This document shows positions 1-7,535 of a stretch of 34,212 bases of DNA, piece after piece. The number at the start of each line of letters is the position of its first letter. The stretch's first letter is position 1. The DNA comes from SZUA-186 sp041552135. GTDB lineage: Bacteria; Pseudomonadota; Gammaproteobacteria; UBA9214. The stretch is from the NCBI GenBank assembly GCA_041552135.1, contig JBFELL010000008.1:1-34212 (forward strand), read 5' to 3'. Under the pieces are notes generated by a model, which was not told the DNA's origin, made no database searches, and worked only from the letters and a program-made list of their open reading frames with translations. The position numbers and the translations under genes are program-made.

Positions 1-286
1 AGCGCAAGCAGCTGGCAGTCGGCTTGTGTTGCTGCATTTTCCATCCGAGGGTCTGGTACGCGGCAACCTTCCCTTGCCGCATGAGAACTTCGATGACTTC
101 CTGGAACGGAACGGGATCCCGCACGTTTCCCTATTCCAGGACTATGCTGCCCTCGGGCAGGAAGAACTGCGAAAGCACTTTATACAAGGGGACGGGCACT
201 GGACCCCCTATGGACACCGATACGTGGCCGGGCGCACACAGGATATGCTGACGGGTGCACTGTCCGAACAGCAGCAACAGCCCTAG
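1..286 (+). CDS. C-terminal end of an SGNH/AlgX-like (DHHW-type) protein, partial
   Basis: The open frame runs from base 2 into the window with no start and ends at a TAG at 284-286, leaving about 94 residues. Near the end is GDGHWTPYGHRYVA, which resembles the Asp-x-His-Trp block (block V, catalytic Asp/His) of SGNH hydrolase-like proteins of the AlgX/AlgJ/DHHW type. Those usually act in the periplasm on acetylated polysaccharide, often beside an MBOAT acyltransferase. The rest of the gene and any partner lie upstream of the window, so the substrate cannot be inferred. The family call rests on this one motif and the preceding helix-rich sequence (HENFDDFLERNGI). Confidence 0.55.
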   Translation, partial: AQAAGSRLVLLHFPSEGLVRGNLPLPHENFDDFLERNGIPHVSLFQDYAALGQEELRKHFIQGDGHWTPYGHRYVAGRTQDMLTGALSEQQQQP

Positions 287-421
287 GATCCGGGCACCCG
301 AACAACAGCGTGAGCACTTCGCAGTGCACAAGGCGCAGCCACACAACCCATGTGGTCACTGGCCCTGTGATCTCGGCGCCCTCTGTGGCTAAATACCGTT
401 TCACCCGGCACAACGCGAATC

Positions 422-1237
422 ATGCCCGAGCTCCCCGAAGTCGAGACCACGCGCCGCGGCATCGCGCCGCACATCACCGGCCGCACCGTCAGGCGCGTCA
501 TTGTCCGCGAGCCGCGCCTGCGCTGGCCGGTGCCCCGGCGACTGGCAGGTGAACTGGCCGGCCAGGTGGTTGATCATGTCGGTCGCCGCGCCAAGTATCT
601 GCTGCTGGAGACCGCCAGTGGCACGGCCATCCTGCATCTCGGCATGTCCGGCAGCCTGCGGATCATCGACAGCGACAGCCCGGCAGGGAAACACGACCAC
701 ATTGACCTGCAGCTGGACAACGGCAAGGCCGTGCGCTTCACCGACCCGCGGCGTTTCGGCAGCCTGCACTGGACCACACGGCCGGCACAGACACACCGGC
801 TGCTGCGCGACCTCGGCCCCGAACCGCTCGATGATGCCTTCTGCGGCAGCCACCTCCATGACCTGTCGCGCCAGCGCCGGGTCGCGGTGAAGAACTTCAT
901 CATGAACAGCCACGTCGTCGTCGGCATCGGCAACATCTACGCCAGCGAGGCGCTCTACATGGCGGGCATACACCCGGCGCGGGCGGCGGGACGCATCAGC
1001 CTGCGAAAATACGCCCTGCTGGCCGAGGTCGTGAAGGAAGTCCTGCAGGATGCGATCGGTGCCGGTGGCACCACACTGCGCGATTTCGTCAACGGCGATG
1101 GCAAGCCGGGCTACTTCAGGCAGCACCTGAACGTCTACGGCAAGACCGGCCAGCCCTGCATCAGCTGCCGTGTCCCGATCCGGGAAATCCGCATCGGCCA
1201 GCGCTCCACCTTCTATTGCCCCAAGTGCCAGCGATGA
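422..1237 (+). CDS. mutM: Formamidopyrimidine-DNA glycosylase (Fpg/MutM)
   Basis: A bifunctional DNA glycosylase/AP lyase that removes 8-oxoguanine and other oxidised purines in base-excision repair. The 271-residue length is typical. The protein starts MPELPEVETTRRGI: Pro2 is the catalytic nucleophile after Met removal and Glu3 the acid, and both are present. The C-terminal zinc finger (residues ~244-270) has two CxxC pairs, CISC and CPKC, and an Arg/Gln-rich hairpin (IREIRIGQRST) that contacts DNA. The stop TGA overlaps the next start (ATGA at 1234-1237), indicating translational coupling to the small gene downstream. Recognition is firm. Confidence 0.97.
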   Translation: MPELPEVETTRRGIAPHITGRTVRRVIVREPRLRWPVPRRLAGELAGQVVDHVGRRAKYLLLETASGTAILHLGMSGSLRIIDSDSPAGKHDHIDLQLDNGKAVRFTDPRRFGSLHWTTRPAQTHRLLRDLGPEPLDDAFCGSHLHDLSRQRRVAVKNFIMNSHVVVGIGNIYASEALYMAGIHPARAAGRISLRKYALLAEVVKEVLQDAIGAGGTTLRDFVNGDGKPGYFRQHLNVYGKTGQPCISCRVPIREIRIGQRSTFYCPKCQR

Positions 1238-1575
1238 CCCGTCTGCCCGAGTCAGCAGCTGCCTGGGGTACACCGGAGTTCGAAGACGTTTTCAGGCGGG
1301 AACTCGGTCATCTGGGCACCGCCGAGCTGCCCTTGCAGCAGGGACTCACAACAGGCAGCCATGCCGTTGACCGGCCTGTCGGGGTAATGCTGCTGCATGC
1401 CGCCGCGGACGCTGCCGGCATCCACGCCAGGGCCGGCATCTTCTACAGCGGTATCATTGCCGGCTGCAGCTGCGCGGACGATCCCACGCCCGTCGACGAG
1501 CACAGTGAATATTGCGAAGTGCAGGTCGACATCGACAGGAAAACGGCAGACACTGTCATCACGCTGCTGGAATAG
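1234..1575 (+). CDS. Conserved small protein translationally coupled to mutM
   Basis: A 113-residue soluble protein starting at the ATG that overlaps the mutM stop by 4 bases; an in-frame ATG at 1216 lies inside mutM and is less likely. It has no signal peptide or membrane segment. The C-terminal half carries AGCSCADDPTPVDEHSEYCE, with three cysteines and an acidic cluster, followed by a beta-type segment (VQVDIDR). I recall similar proteins downstream of mutM in other Gammaproteobacteria, such as the gene after mutM in Pseudomonas aeruginosa, but know of no function. The Cys/Asp/His pattern could bind metal, but that is only a guess. Being a real gene is supported by coupling and by codon usage like its neighbours. 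Confidence 0.8.
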   Translation: MTRLPESAAAWGTPEFEDVFRRELGHLGTAELPLQQGLTTGSHAVDRPVGVMLLHAAADAAGIHARAGIFYSGIIAGCSCADDPTPVDEHSEYCEVQVDIDRKTADTVITLLE

Positions 1576-1739
1576 CGGGCAACGACCACGCACGCGCAGC
1601 ACGACCGCAATAACGGGGACAGCCTGTTGAACCAGACGACTCGCGAGCACGACCCGCACCGCACAACGCCCGCCACTGTGAAGCCGCCGCTAACCGCCGG
1701 CGTGCCGGCCACCGCTGGATTCTGCGAGGGCTAGGCGGC

Positions 1740-2405
1740 ATGGATATCCCTGCGGGGCTCCTGCCAGCAGGCTATTTGTGGTCGGCGGGGCTGCTCTACC
1801 TGCCGTTGCTGCTGCTTGCCCTGCTGACGGCACCCTGGTCGAAGATCAGCGACAACGAGGCCTCGCATGTCTACTTCGGCGCCGTGGTCATGCTCGTCGT
1901 GCTGTGGCTGCTGCGCGGCGGCATTCAGCCGGGCATGGGCGTTCACCTGCTCGGCGTCACCTCGCTGGTGCTGATGTTCGAGTGGCAATTCGCCCTCATG
2001 GCGGTCAGTATGGTGCTGGCCTTCGCCACCTGGTCCGGGCCGGCCGGCTGGGAGGCCTTTGCCGTCAACGCCCTCGTCATGGGCGCGGTGCCGGTGCTGT
2101 TTACCCGCGCGCTCCTGTATGCCTGCCAGCGCTGGCTGCCGCACAACTTCTTCATCTACGTGTTCGTCAATGCCTTTCTCGCCAGTGCATTGTCTATTTT
2201 GCTGGCGGGCCTGGCCAGTGCACTGTTCCAGCAGTCCGCCGGGGTGCATCCACCGGAAAGCATCGGCACCAATTTTCTCCTGATCCTCCCCCTGCTGATG
2301 TTCGGCGAGGGCTTCCTGAACGGCGCGGCCATGTCGCTGGTGGTAGCCTACCGGCCGCAGTGGGTGGCGACCTTTCACGACCGCTGGTATCTGCAGGGCA
2401 AGTGA
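1740..2405 (+). CDS. CbiM-like / COG3235 integral membrane protein (ECF-type permease component)
   Basis: A 221-residue protein with about six hydrophobic segments (for example residues 19-30, 46-60, 70-85, 88-100 and 150-170). The sequence pattern near the C terminus (GEGFLNGAAMSLVVAYRPQW) matches the proteobacterial energy-coupling-factor ABC transporter permease/CbiM-related family. Family members sit in the inner membrane and are thought to bind a metal or vitamin substrate. No CbiQ/CbiO partners are encoded nearby, so it may work with distant partners or alone. The start at 1740 is the first ATG and gives an N terminus entering the membrane at once. Substrate unknown. Confidence 0.75.
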   Translation: MDIPAGLLPAGYLWSAGLLYLPLLLLALLTAPWSKISDNEASHVYFGAVVMLVVLWLLRGGIQPGMGVHLLGVTSLVLMFEWQFALMAVSMVLAFATWSGPAGWEAFAVNALVMGAVPVLFTRALLYACQRWLPHNFFIYVFVNAFLASALSILLAGLASALFQQSAGVHPPESIGTNFLLILPLLMFGEGFLNGAAMSLVVAYRPQWVATFHDRWYLQGK

Positions 2406-2659
2406 TCGGGCTATACTCCACGGGTGCGCGGTTTTGACGACACCAGGCAACTGAAGCCGTCTGCAAGGGCCGATAACACACGCGAGGTCATCGATACAGC
2501 CAACGCCCCGGGCGGGCCAAAACACTGCGCATGCGATTCACGCCACGGGTTGCGCCCGCGACAAAACAATCCTGAAAGACAATAGCTTGCGTGCCGATAG
2601 TCAGGCAATGGTCATACCGGACAATAAAATTCACCCTGCAACAAACCGAGGAACAACAC

Positions 2660-3028
2660 ATGTTGAAAAAACTGCTAACCCTGCTGACCGCAATAGCCAT
2701 AACCGGCCTGTCGATGCAGTCCCTGGCCGCCAAGGGCGGTGAGAAAGGCCCCAGCGACCGTGCCTACGAACGTGCCAGTGACAATGCCAGCTTCAAGCGT
2801 GACCGGGACGACGATGATGACGGCAAGAAGAAACACAAGAAAAAGGACAAGGCCAAAGACCGGGATGATGACGATGATGAAGACCGGGACAGGGATCGAG
2901 ACCCCGAACGGGACCGTGACCGCGATGACGATGACAAGGACCGGGACAAGAAGAAGCAGCGGGACCGTAGCGGGGAGAGCGACAGTGACATGAAATCCGA
3001 CAGGAAGAAATCAGGAAAACAGAAGTAA
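2660..3028 (+). CDS. Secreted low-complexity Asp/Arg/Lys-rich protein
   Basis: The start at 2660 follows a GAGGAA ribosome site (about 2648-2653) and gives a clear Sec signal peptide: MLKKLLTLL, a hydrophobic stretch, then a likely cleavage after LAA around residue 24. An upstream in-frame ATG at 2591 would hide the signal peptide. The mature ~98 residues are almost entirely charged: runs of Asp (DDDDD), alternating Asp-Arg (DRDRDRD) and Lys blocks (KKKHKKKDK), with essentially no hydrophobic residues after residue ~46. It is expected to be disordered and exported. No enzyme motif is visible. It could buffer or bind cations or polyanions in the envelope, but no family assignment is justified. 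Confidence 0.75.
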   Translation: MLKKLLTLLTAIAITGLSMQSLAAKGGEKGPSDRAYERASDNASFKRDRDDDDDGKKKHKKKDKAKDRDDDDDEDRDRDRDPERDRDRDDDDKDRDKKKQRDRSGESDSDMKSDRKKSGKQK

Positions 3029-3091
3029 TCCATCGCGAAATACCGGCCGGGCAACGGTAAACCCCTCTGCCAGCCGGCAAGCCAGGGCATC

Positions 3092-3120
3092 GCCGTCCCT
3101 CCACCATCGGGAGGGACGGC
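3092..3120 (+). terminator. Perfect 11-bp inverted repeat, possible terminator
   Basis: The arms GCCGTCCCTCC (3092-3102) and GGAGGGACGGC (3110-3120) are perfect reverse complements around a 7-nt loop. The site lies about 65 bases downstream of the Asp/Arg-rich gene and 30 bases before the next gene. No T-run follows, so it is either a weak or factor-assisted terminator, or an mRNA-stabilising hairpin. Confidence 0.45.
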
Positions 3121-3150
3121 CACGTATGTCAAACCAGGAGTCCGCAACCC

Positions 3151-3369
3151 ATGGCAAAGACCGTCAGCGTATCCGTTAATGCTGTCATCGCCACCGCCTT
3201 GCTGATCGCGGCCGGCTGCGGCTTCATGCTGTACCAGAAGTCCCAGTATGATGAGATGATGCAGGAATTCGTCGACCTGAAATGGCAGGCCGGCAATATA
3301 GAGGCCAATCTGGTCATCGCCAGGAAACAGCTCGAGAGATGCAGGGCAGCCACTTCAACTGACGACTGA
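3151..3369 (+). CDS. Small single-pass membrane protein of unknown function
   Basis: A 72-residue protein: a short N terminus, one transmembrane helix at about residues 10-28 (VNAVIATALLIAAGCGFML), then a polar helical tail of ~40 residues with coiled-coil character (DEMMQEFVDLKWQAGNIEANLVI stretch). AGGAG at 3136-3140 lies 10 bases before the ATG. The layout suggests an inner-membrane anchored bitopic protein. The Cys at residue ~22 is inside the helix and does not make a convincing lipobox. It lies next to the convergent end of the Na/Pi-like gene. I do not recognise a family. Confidence 0.6.
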   Translation: MAKTVSVSVNAVIATALLIAAGCGFMLYQKSQYDEMMQEFVDLKWQAGNIEANLVIARKQLERCRAATSTDD

Positions 3370-3472
3370 AACTGAGCGGGTATCGGCCGGTAGACTGCTG
3401 ATCATATATGGCACCGGCCAGCCCGACTCGATAAAGCTGACTGACCAACAGCAGACCGGGCCACCGGGATAT

Positions 3473-5152
3473 CTAGCTTCTCAAAAGCGCAGCATGCCTG
3501 CCCAGTGTCAGCGCCGCATTCTCGAACAGGATCGTGATATCCAGAATAAAGTTACGTCCCGCCTGTGACAGCTTGTCTTCAGACTGAAAATAGTTGCGGC
3601 GAACCTTGTCCATCATCTGGCTGCGATCATCGGTCAGTATGGCAAGGGTATCGATGTCATCCTGCTCCCGGCTCCTGACGGCATCCAGGCCGGCCAGTAT
3701 CATAAAGTCCATACTTTCGAGAATCCGTTGCCCGAGCTGCATGGCCACACCAGCTTCGGCATGCGCTTCCAGCCGGGTGACGACCCTGTAGACGATATCC
3801 TCCAGGCTGACCAGCAATTCCTGGAGCTTGGTTACACGTATCAGGCTGGCAGAATCGGCCTCGTTGAGCCCCCGTCCCGAGATATCGGAAAGCACGTCGC
3901 TGATTGCCGCTGAAATCGTAACGAACGCCTCATGATAGGCCGACGGATGGGTTTTCGAAGCATCCGCTGTATCGGCCCGTACATAATCCAGGTAGAGCGG
4001 CAGACGCTGCATCAGATTGAGCTGCTCGCGCTCGACAAGGACCAGACCGGTTTCCGGTGATTCGGCAGCCATTTTATTCAGGTATTCAGGCTCCGAGAGG
4101 ACTTCACTCACCGATGGTGGATAGGCCCTTTCAATGAAGCGCCCCAGCGACTTGTTAAGCAAGAGGACACATACCGCGCCCAGGAAACTCATTACCAGCG
4201 TCACAACAGCAACCTGGACACCCACCTCGCCAGTGATCGACCTTGCCACCGCATGCAGCAACGGCACGCCGCCCAGCACTTCCATGAAAAACAGTACAAC
4301 AAACAGCGCAGCAACAATGGCCTTGAACAGCACCTGCGCCATGACGACCTGCCGTGCCCTGCCCCTGAAATTAAACGAAAACCCGTACGTCAAAAGCGCG
4401 GCACCGGCCTGTGTACCGTAGACGATCATCACGGATTCCTCCAGGGCGAACAGACCCGATGAGGCCATGGCAATCGAGATCATAGCGACCGCCATATCGG
4501 ACTGCGCCACCAGGGTCAACAGGACACCCAGCAAGAGGCTGAGAAGAAAGACCCCGCGCATTTGCTCCAGCAGAGGCGGAAGCCAGGGGTAATCGATGAA
4601 ACCGGCAGCACCGGTCTTCAGGAGAAACAGGCCATACATGATCATGCCGATCCCGAACAGGGCGCCGTAGGCATGAAAAAACTTCTTCGGGAAATGAAAG
4701 GTGATGCCCAGACCCGTCAAACCCAGCAGGAACATGACGATGAGCTTGATGGGCAGTACCGAGGCGACGACGATCAGGCTGGCCCCGGCATTGCACCAGT
4801 ACACCATCGGCAATGAACGCTGCACCGTCAGCAGACCTGCCTGGACGAATCCGGCGAGAATAAAGGAACTCGCCTTGCCGCTCTGGGTAAAGAAACCGAG
4901 TGAGTTACCCCACAGGAAAACCCCGACGGGATTCCCGCTGATGTGCGACACCATGGACTTGAAGGTACCACCCGACATCTGCTGCAGGTGCCCTCCAATG
5001 TATTTGATGCCAACAAGGAATATACCTATGCCGGCGGCCATGTAGGCCAGCAGCTTGACCGGCTCTTCCAGTTGCCCCGGTGCACCCGGCGCTGCTGCCG
5101 CGAGTGCCCCTTGCCCCGCAAACAGCAAAAGCAGAATTAAGATCAGTCTCAT
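3473..5152 (-). CDS. Divergent Na/Pi-cotransporter-family protein with PhoU-like C-terminal domain
   Basis: 559 residues. An N-terminal hydrophobic leader (1-20) is followed by two inverted transport repeats with many membrane helices (about 33-340) and a cytoplasmic helical domain (about 370-545) of the PhoU type often fused to NptA/YjbB proteins. The overall pattern (GIxxFLVGIKYIGGHLQQMSGG, GFVQAGLLT) is that of the PF02690 family, which exports or imports phosphate with sodium. The signature is altered: the usual QSSSA-type motif reads QSGKASS at residues 90-96 in repeat 1 and QSDMA at 217-221 in repeat 2, and the GANIGTT-type loop reads CNAGASL. The substrate may therefore not be phosphate. 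It is last in the - strand signalling block, 136 bases after the STAS gene with a possible hairpin between. Confidence 0.8.
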   Translation of the reverse strand: MRLILILLLLFAGQGALAAAAPGAPGQLEEPVKLLAYMAAGIGIFLVGIKYIGGHLQQMSGGTFKSMVSHISGNPVGVFLWGNSLGFFTQSGKASSFILAGFVQAGLLTVQRSLPMVYWCNAGASLIVVASVLPIKLIVMFLLGLTGLGITFHFPKKFFHAYGALFGIGMIMYGLFLLKTGAAGFIDYPWLPPLLEQMRGVFLLSLLLGVLLTLVAQSDMAVAMISIAMASSGLFALEESVMIVYGTQAGAALLTYGFSFNFRGRARQVVMAQVLFKAIVAALFVVLFFMEVLGGVPLLHAVARSITGEVGVQVAVVTLVMSFLGAVCVLLLNKSLGRFIERAYPPSVSEVLSEPEYLNKMAAESPETGLVLVEREQLNLMQRLPLYLDYVRADTADASKTHPSAYHEAFVTISAAISDVLSDISGRGLNEADSASLIRVTKLQELLVSLEDIVYRVVTRLEAHAEAGVAMQLGQRILESMDFMILAGLDAVRSREQDDIDTLAILTDDRSQMMDKVRRNYFQSEDKLSQAGRNFILDITILFENAALTLGRHAALLRS

Positions 5153-5240
5153 TGGATTGACGATGCCACTAACTCCAGCGTGCAGACATGCACACCAAGA
5201 TCGAGCGTGGCAAAACCACCCTCAATGACAGTACATATCA

Positions 5241-5264
5241 ACTGTTTATGTTATGAAAAACAGT
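5241..5264 (-). terminator. Short inverted repeat between STAS and Na/Pi-like genes
   Basis: ACTGTTT (5241-5247) and AAACAGT (5258-5264) can form a 7-bp stem with a 10-nt loop just downstream of the STAS gene on the - strand. There is no following T-run. It could end or attenuate the upstream operon, so co-transcription of the Na/Pi-like gene is uncertain. Confidence 0.25.
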
Positions 5265-5288
5265 AAACCCGGTGTGATGGCAAGAACC

Positions 5289-5621
5289 TCAGGCCGATAC
5301 CTTGCCAACCGCATCGTCGAGGCTTTCACAGCAGGTAAACAACGGCGTCAGACCACTGAGATCCAGCACTTCCTGAACATGGTCATTCATATTACACAGC
5401 GCCAGACGGCCGCCGGCCTGTTTGAGTTTTTTCGCCGTCATCAAAAGGACACGCAGGCCGGCACTGGAAATGTACTCGACCTGGCCGAGGTCGAAAACAA
5501 GGGGTGTGTTACCGTCACCGATGTTTTCCATGATCAGCTTCTCGGCCTGGGGTGCAGTATTGGTATCCAGCCGCTTGCGGGGTGCAACAATCAAAACATC
5601 ATCTTTGCGTTCAATTAACAT
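5289..5621 (-). CDS. STAS-domain anti-sigma-factor antagonist
   Basis: A 110-residue stand-alone STAS protein of the SpoIIAA/RsbV type. These cytoplasmic proteins bind anti-sigma kinases when unphosphorylated and are released by phosphorylation of a conserved Ser. The motif DLGQVEYISSAGLRVLL (residues 44-60) aligns with the SpoIIAA loop, placing the phosphorylatable Ser at S53, and it is intact. The preceding beta strand and the ALCNMNDHVQEVLDLSGL helix region are typical. AGGA lies just before the ATG. It is the only STAS protein in the window and sits directly after a permease with an RsbW-like tail and after a PP2C-HATPase protein. These are its likely partners. Confidence 0.9.
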   Translation of the reverse strand: MLIERKDDVLIVAPRKRLDTNTAPQAEKLIMENIGDGNTPLVFDLGQVEYISSAGLRVLLMTAKKLKQAGGRLALCNMNDHVQEVLDLSGLTPLFTCCESLDDAVGKVSA

Positions 5622-5705
5622 ATTCCTGCTCTCTGTCGGTTTTATTAATTAGCTCCAAGAAGCGGCACAGCGCGAACCTGTGTCAGGCCGGGTCAATGCA
5701 CCGCA

Positions 5706-7478
5706 TCAGTGATCAAATACCAGGCGAAGCACTGCCTTGTTATCCTTGCTGAAACTGCTGGTCTTGTCCGCCAGCTGGGTAATCAGTGCACCGGATATAT
5801 TCGAGACTACATTATCGATGGCCGCATCATCCTCCAGCAAGGCATCCAGGTCGAAAACCGGTTTCGGCTCCAGGGAAACGGGCTCGCCCTCATAAACAAG
5901 TTCCAGAATCAGCTTGTACTCGTCGAAGGTTGTCGTGAGGCTCATTGGCCATGTCGCCATCCCGGAGCCATTGAGCTTCTCCAGTGCCTCGCCAACCGCA
6001 AGGCCGGCACGTGTCATGACATCGCGACGCGCCCCCCAGGCCGAGCCCTTTTCCTCCAGAAACTCGGTCAGTTCCTGGATGGCATGAATGCCGGTGAGCT
6101 CGATCGTACCCGTCTCGGAAATACCGATACGGAACAGCTGGTTGAGCACAATCGCCGTGACAACCCCCATGGTCAGGGCCGAACCGACAACGGGCTTCAT
6201 GCTCTCCGGGGCCATGTTGGTGATCTGCGGTATTGCCAGAATTGTCATGCCGACCGTAATACCCAGCCCCACCATGAACATCCGCCGGGTATTCAGCATC
6301 CGGGACAGGATCAGTTCCATGCCGACGACCACCATGTAGGCCGCGGTGTAGACAATGATAGCCCCGACCACCGGCTGCGGTATTAGCGCCATGAAGGTGG
6401 ACACCTGGGGCAGGAATGCCAGGACCAGAAGCATGCCGCCTGCCATGACGCCCACCATGCGGGCCCCGACACCCGTTGCCGCCACCAGGCCCAGATTGGC
6501 CGAGGACGTGCCAACCGGGTGAGTGCCGAGCAGGCCATTGAACAGTACGCCGATGCCGTGACAGGTCACCGTCCGGCTGATGGTGCCCATGTCGGCGCGA
6601 TGCCACTTTGCATTGTTCATCTTGTCAATGGCAACGGCAGTACCGATGCTATCAACAGCGGAGATAACCTCGATCAGCAGGATCGGAATGATAGCCGCAA
6701 AAATGAACTCGGGTGCCGGTATGTCATAGCTGTCGAATGGCAGGGCCAGCAACGGCTCGCTGCCAACGATGCCCATCTCGTGGGAACCGAACAGACCGGC
6801 GACTACCGCAACGATCAGCCCGCTGACAACCCCCGCGAAGATGGCGAAAACGCGCAGGCGGCCCGGTGCCCAGACCGACATCAGGATGATGACGCCCAGG
6901 GTCGTGGATGCGGTAAGAATGGACGCAAGCTGCATGGTCTCGCCATCGAAACCGGTAAACCGCCGCACGCCACCCTCGACCATACTCAGACCGAGCAGAA
7001 CCAGCAGCACCCCGGTGACTTCGGGCGGAAACAGACTGCGAATTTTCGGCAACAGGCTGGACAAAAAAATGACCAGCAAGCCCGAGACAATCAGCCCGCC
7101 CATGGCGGCCCCGAGCCCGTAGGCACCGGCAACAGCCGTCACCGAGGCAATACTGATGACACTGGGATTGTGCACAATCAGATGTCCGGAGCTGAAACGC
7201 GTCGGGAGACCCTGCAGCAGGGTTGCCAGCCCCATGCAGACGATCTCCAGGGCAACAAACCCTCGCAGTTCGGCATCGGACAGACCGACCTGCTTGCCGA
7301 CAATGACGGTAAATACCACCAGCGTCAGTACCACGATGGTGTGCTGCGCCGCCACCACCAGAGCGGTCGACAGCTCCGGCTTTTCCTCCGCAATACACAG
7401 CATCTCGCGAGGCTTGACCCGCTTCGGTTCGGAGAATGGCGGGAATACCGCGTCAAGTGCCTGTTTGAAATTCATCAT
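5706..7478 (-). CDS. NCS2 nucleobase permease fused to a degenerate RsbW-like (HATPase) domain
   Basis: 590 residues. Residues ~40-450 are an NCS2/UraA-XanP type permease: a QH pair in TM1 (Q45-H46), a TM8 acidic residue E270 (LIEVISAVDSIGT), and the family motif ANLGLVAATG (N328, G330, T335, G336). Family members import uracil, xanthine or uric acid with protons. Ordinary members end near residue 450; this one has a further ~135 residues. The tail aligns by eye to the HATPase domain of the neighbouring PP2C protein: LAVGEALEKL (493-502) opposite the N-box, LVYEGEP (527-533) opposite the DDG box, and ISGALITQLADKTSSF (561-576) opposite the GGLGIHLV box. The N-box Asn and the G1 Asp are missing, so ATP binding is doubtful. 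Start: tandem ATGs after an AGGAAG. Permease call firm; tail call inferred. Confidence 0.85.
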   Translation of the reverse strand: MMNFKQALDAVFPPFSEPKRVKPREMLCIAEEKPELSTALVVAAQHTIVVLTLVVFTVIVGKQVGLSDAELRGFVALEIVCMGLATLLQGLPTRFSSGHLIVHNPSVISIASVTAVAGAYGLGAAMGGLIVSGLLVIFLSSLLPKIRSLFPPEVTGVLLVLLGLSMVEGGVRRFTGFDGETMQLASILTASTTLGVIILMSVWAPGRLRVFAIFAGVVSGLIVAVVAGLFGSHEMGIVGSEPLLALPFDSYDIPAPEFIFAAIIPILLIEVISAVDSIGTAVAIDKMNNAKWHRADMGTISRTVTCHGIGVLFNGLLGTHPVGTSSANLGLVAATGVGARMVGVMAGGMLLVLAFLPQVSTFMALIPQPVVGAIIVYTAAYMVVVGMELILSRMLNTRRMFMVGLGITVGMTILAIPQITNMAPESMKPVVGSALTMGVVTAIVLNQLFRIGISETGTIELTGIHAIQELTEFLEEKGSAWGARRDVMTRAGLAVGEALEKLNGSGMATWPMSLTTTFDEYKLILELVYEGEPVSLEPKPVFDLDALLEDDAAIDNVVSNISGALITQLADKTSSFSKDNKAVLRLVFDH

Positions 7479-7535
7479 GTCTTCCTGTGATAGTCTCCGC
7501 TATGCAACGCTGCAAACCATGAAAAGCGATGTGAC

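Noticed and set aside
401..1273. 290-codon open frame on the - strand opposite mutM
   Set aside because: It is the antisense shadow of a clearly recognised gene in GC-rich DNA and shows no protein family features.
3092..3120. Operator for the small membrane protein gene
   Set aside because: Strong GC-rich stem between two same-strand genes fits a terminator or mRNA hairpin better; kept as a low-confidence terminator.
5706..6130. Permease tail as a fused STAS domain, by analogy with SulP transporters
   Set aside because: The tail lacks the DLSxVxxIDSSGL-type loop and instead follows the order of blocks of the HATPase domain next door.
6519..7490. 323-codon + strand frame opposite the NCS2 gene
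   Set aside because: Antisense shadow with low-complexity Gln/Asp/Arg composition; the permease motifs lie on the - strand.
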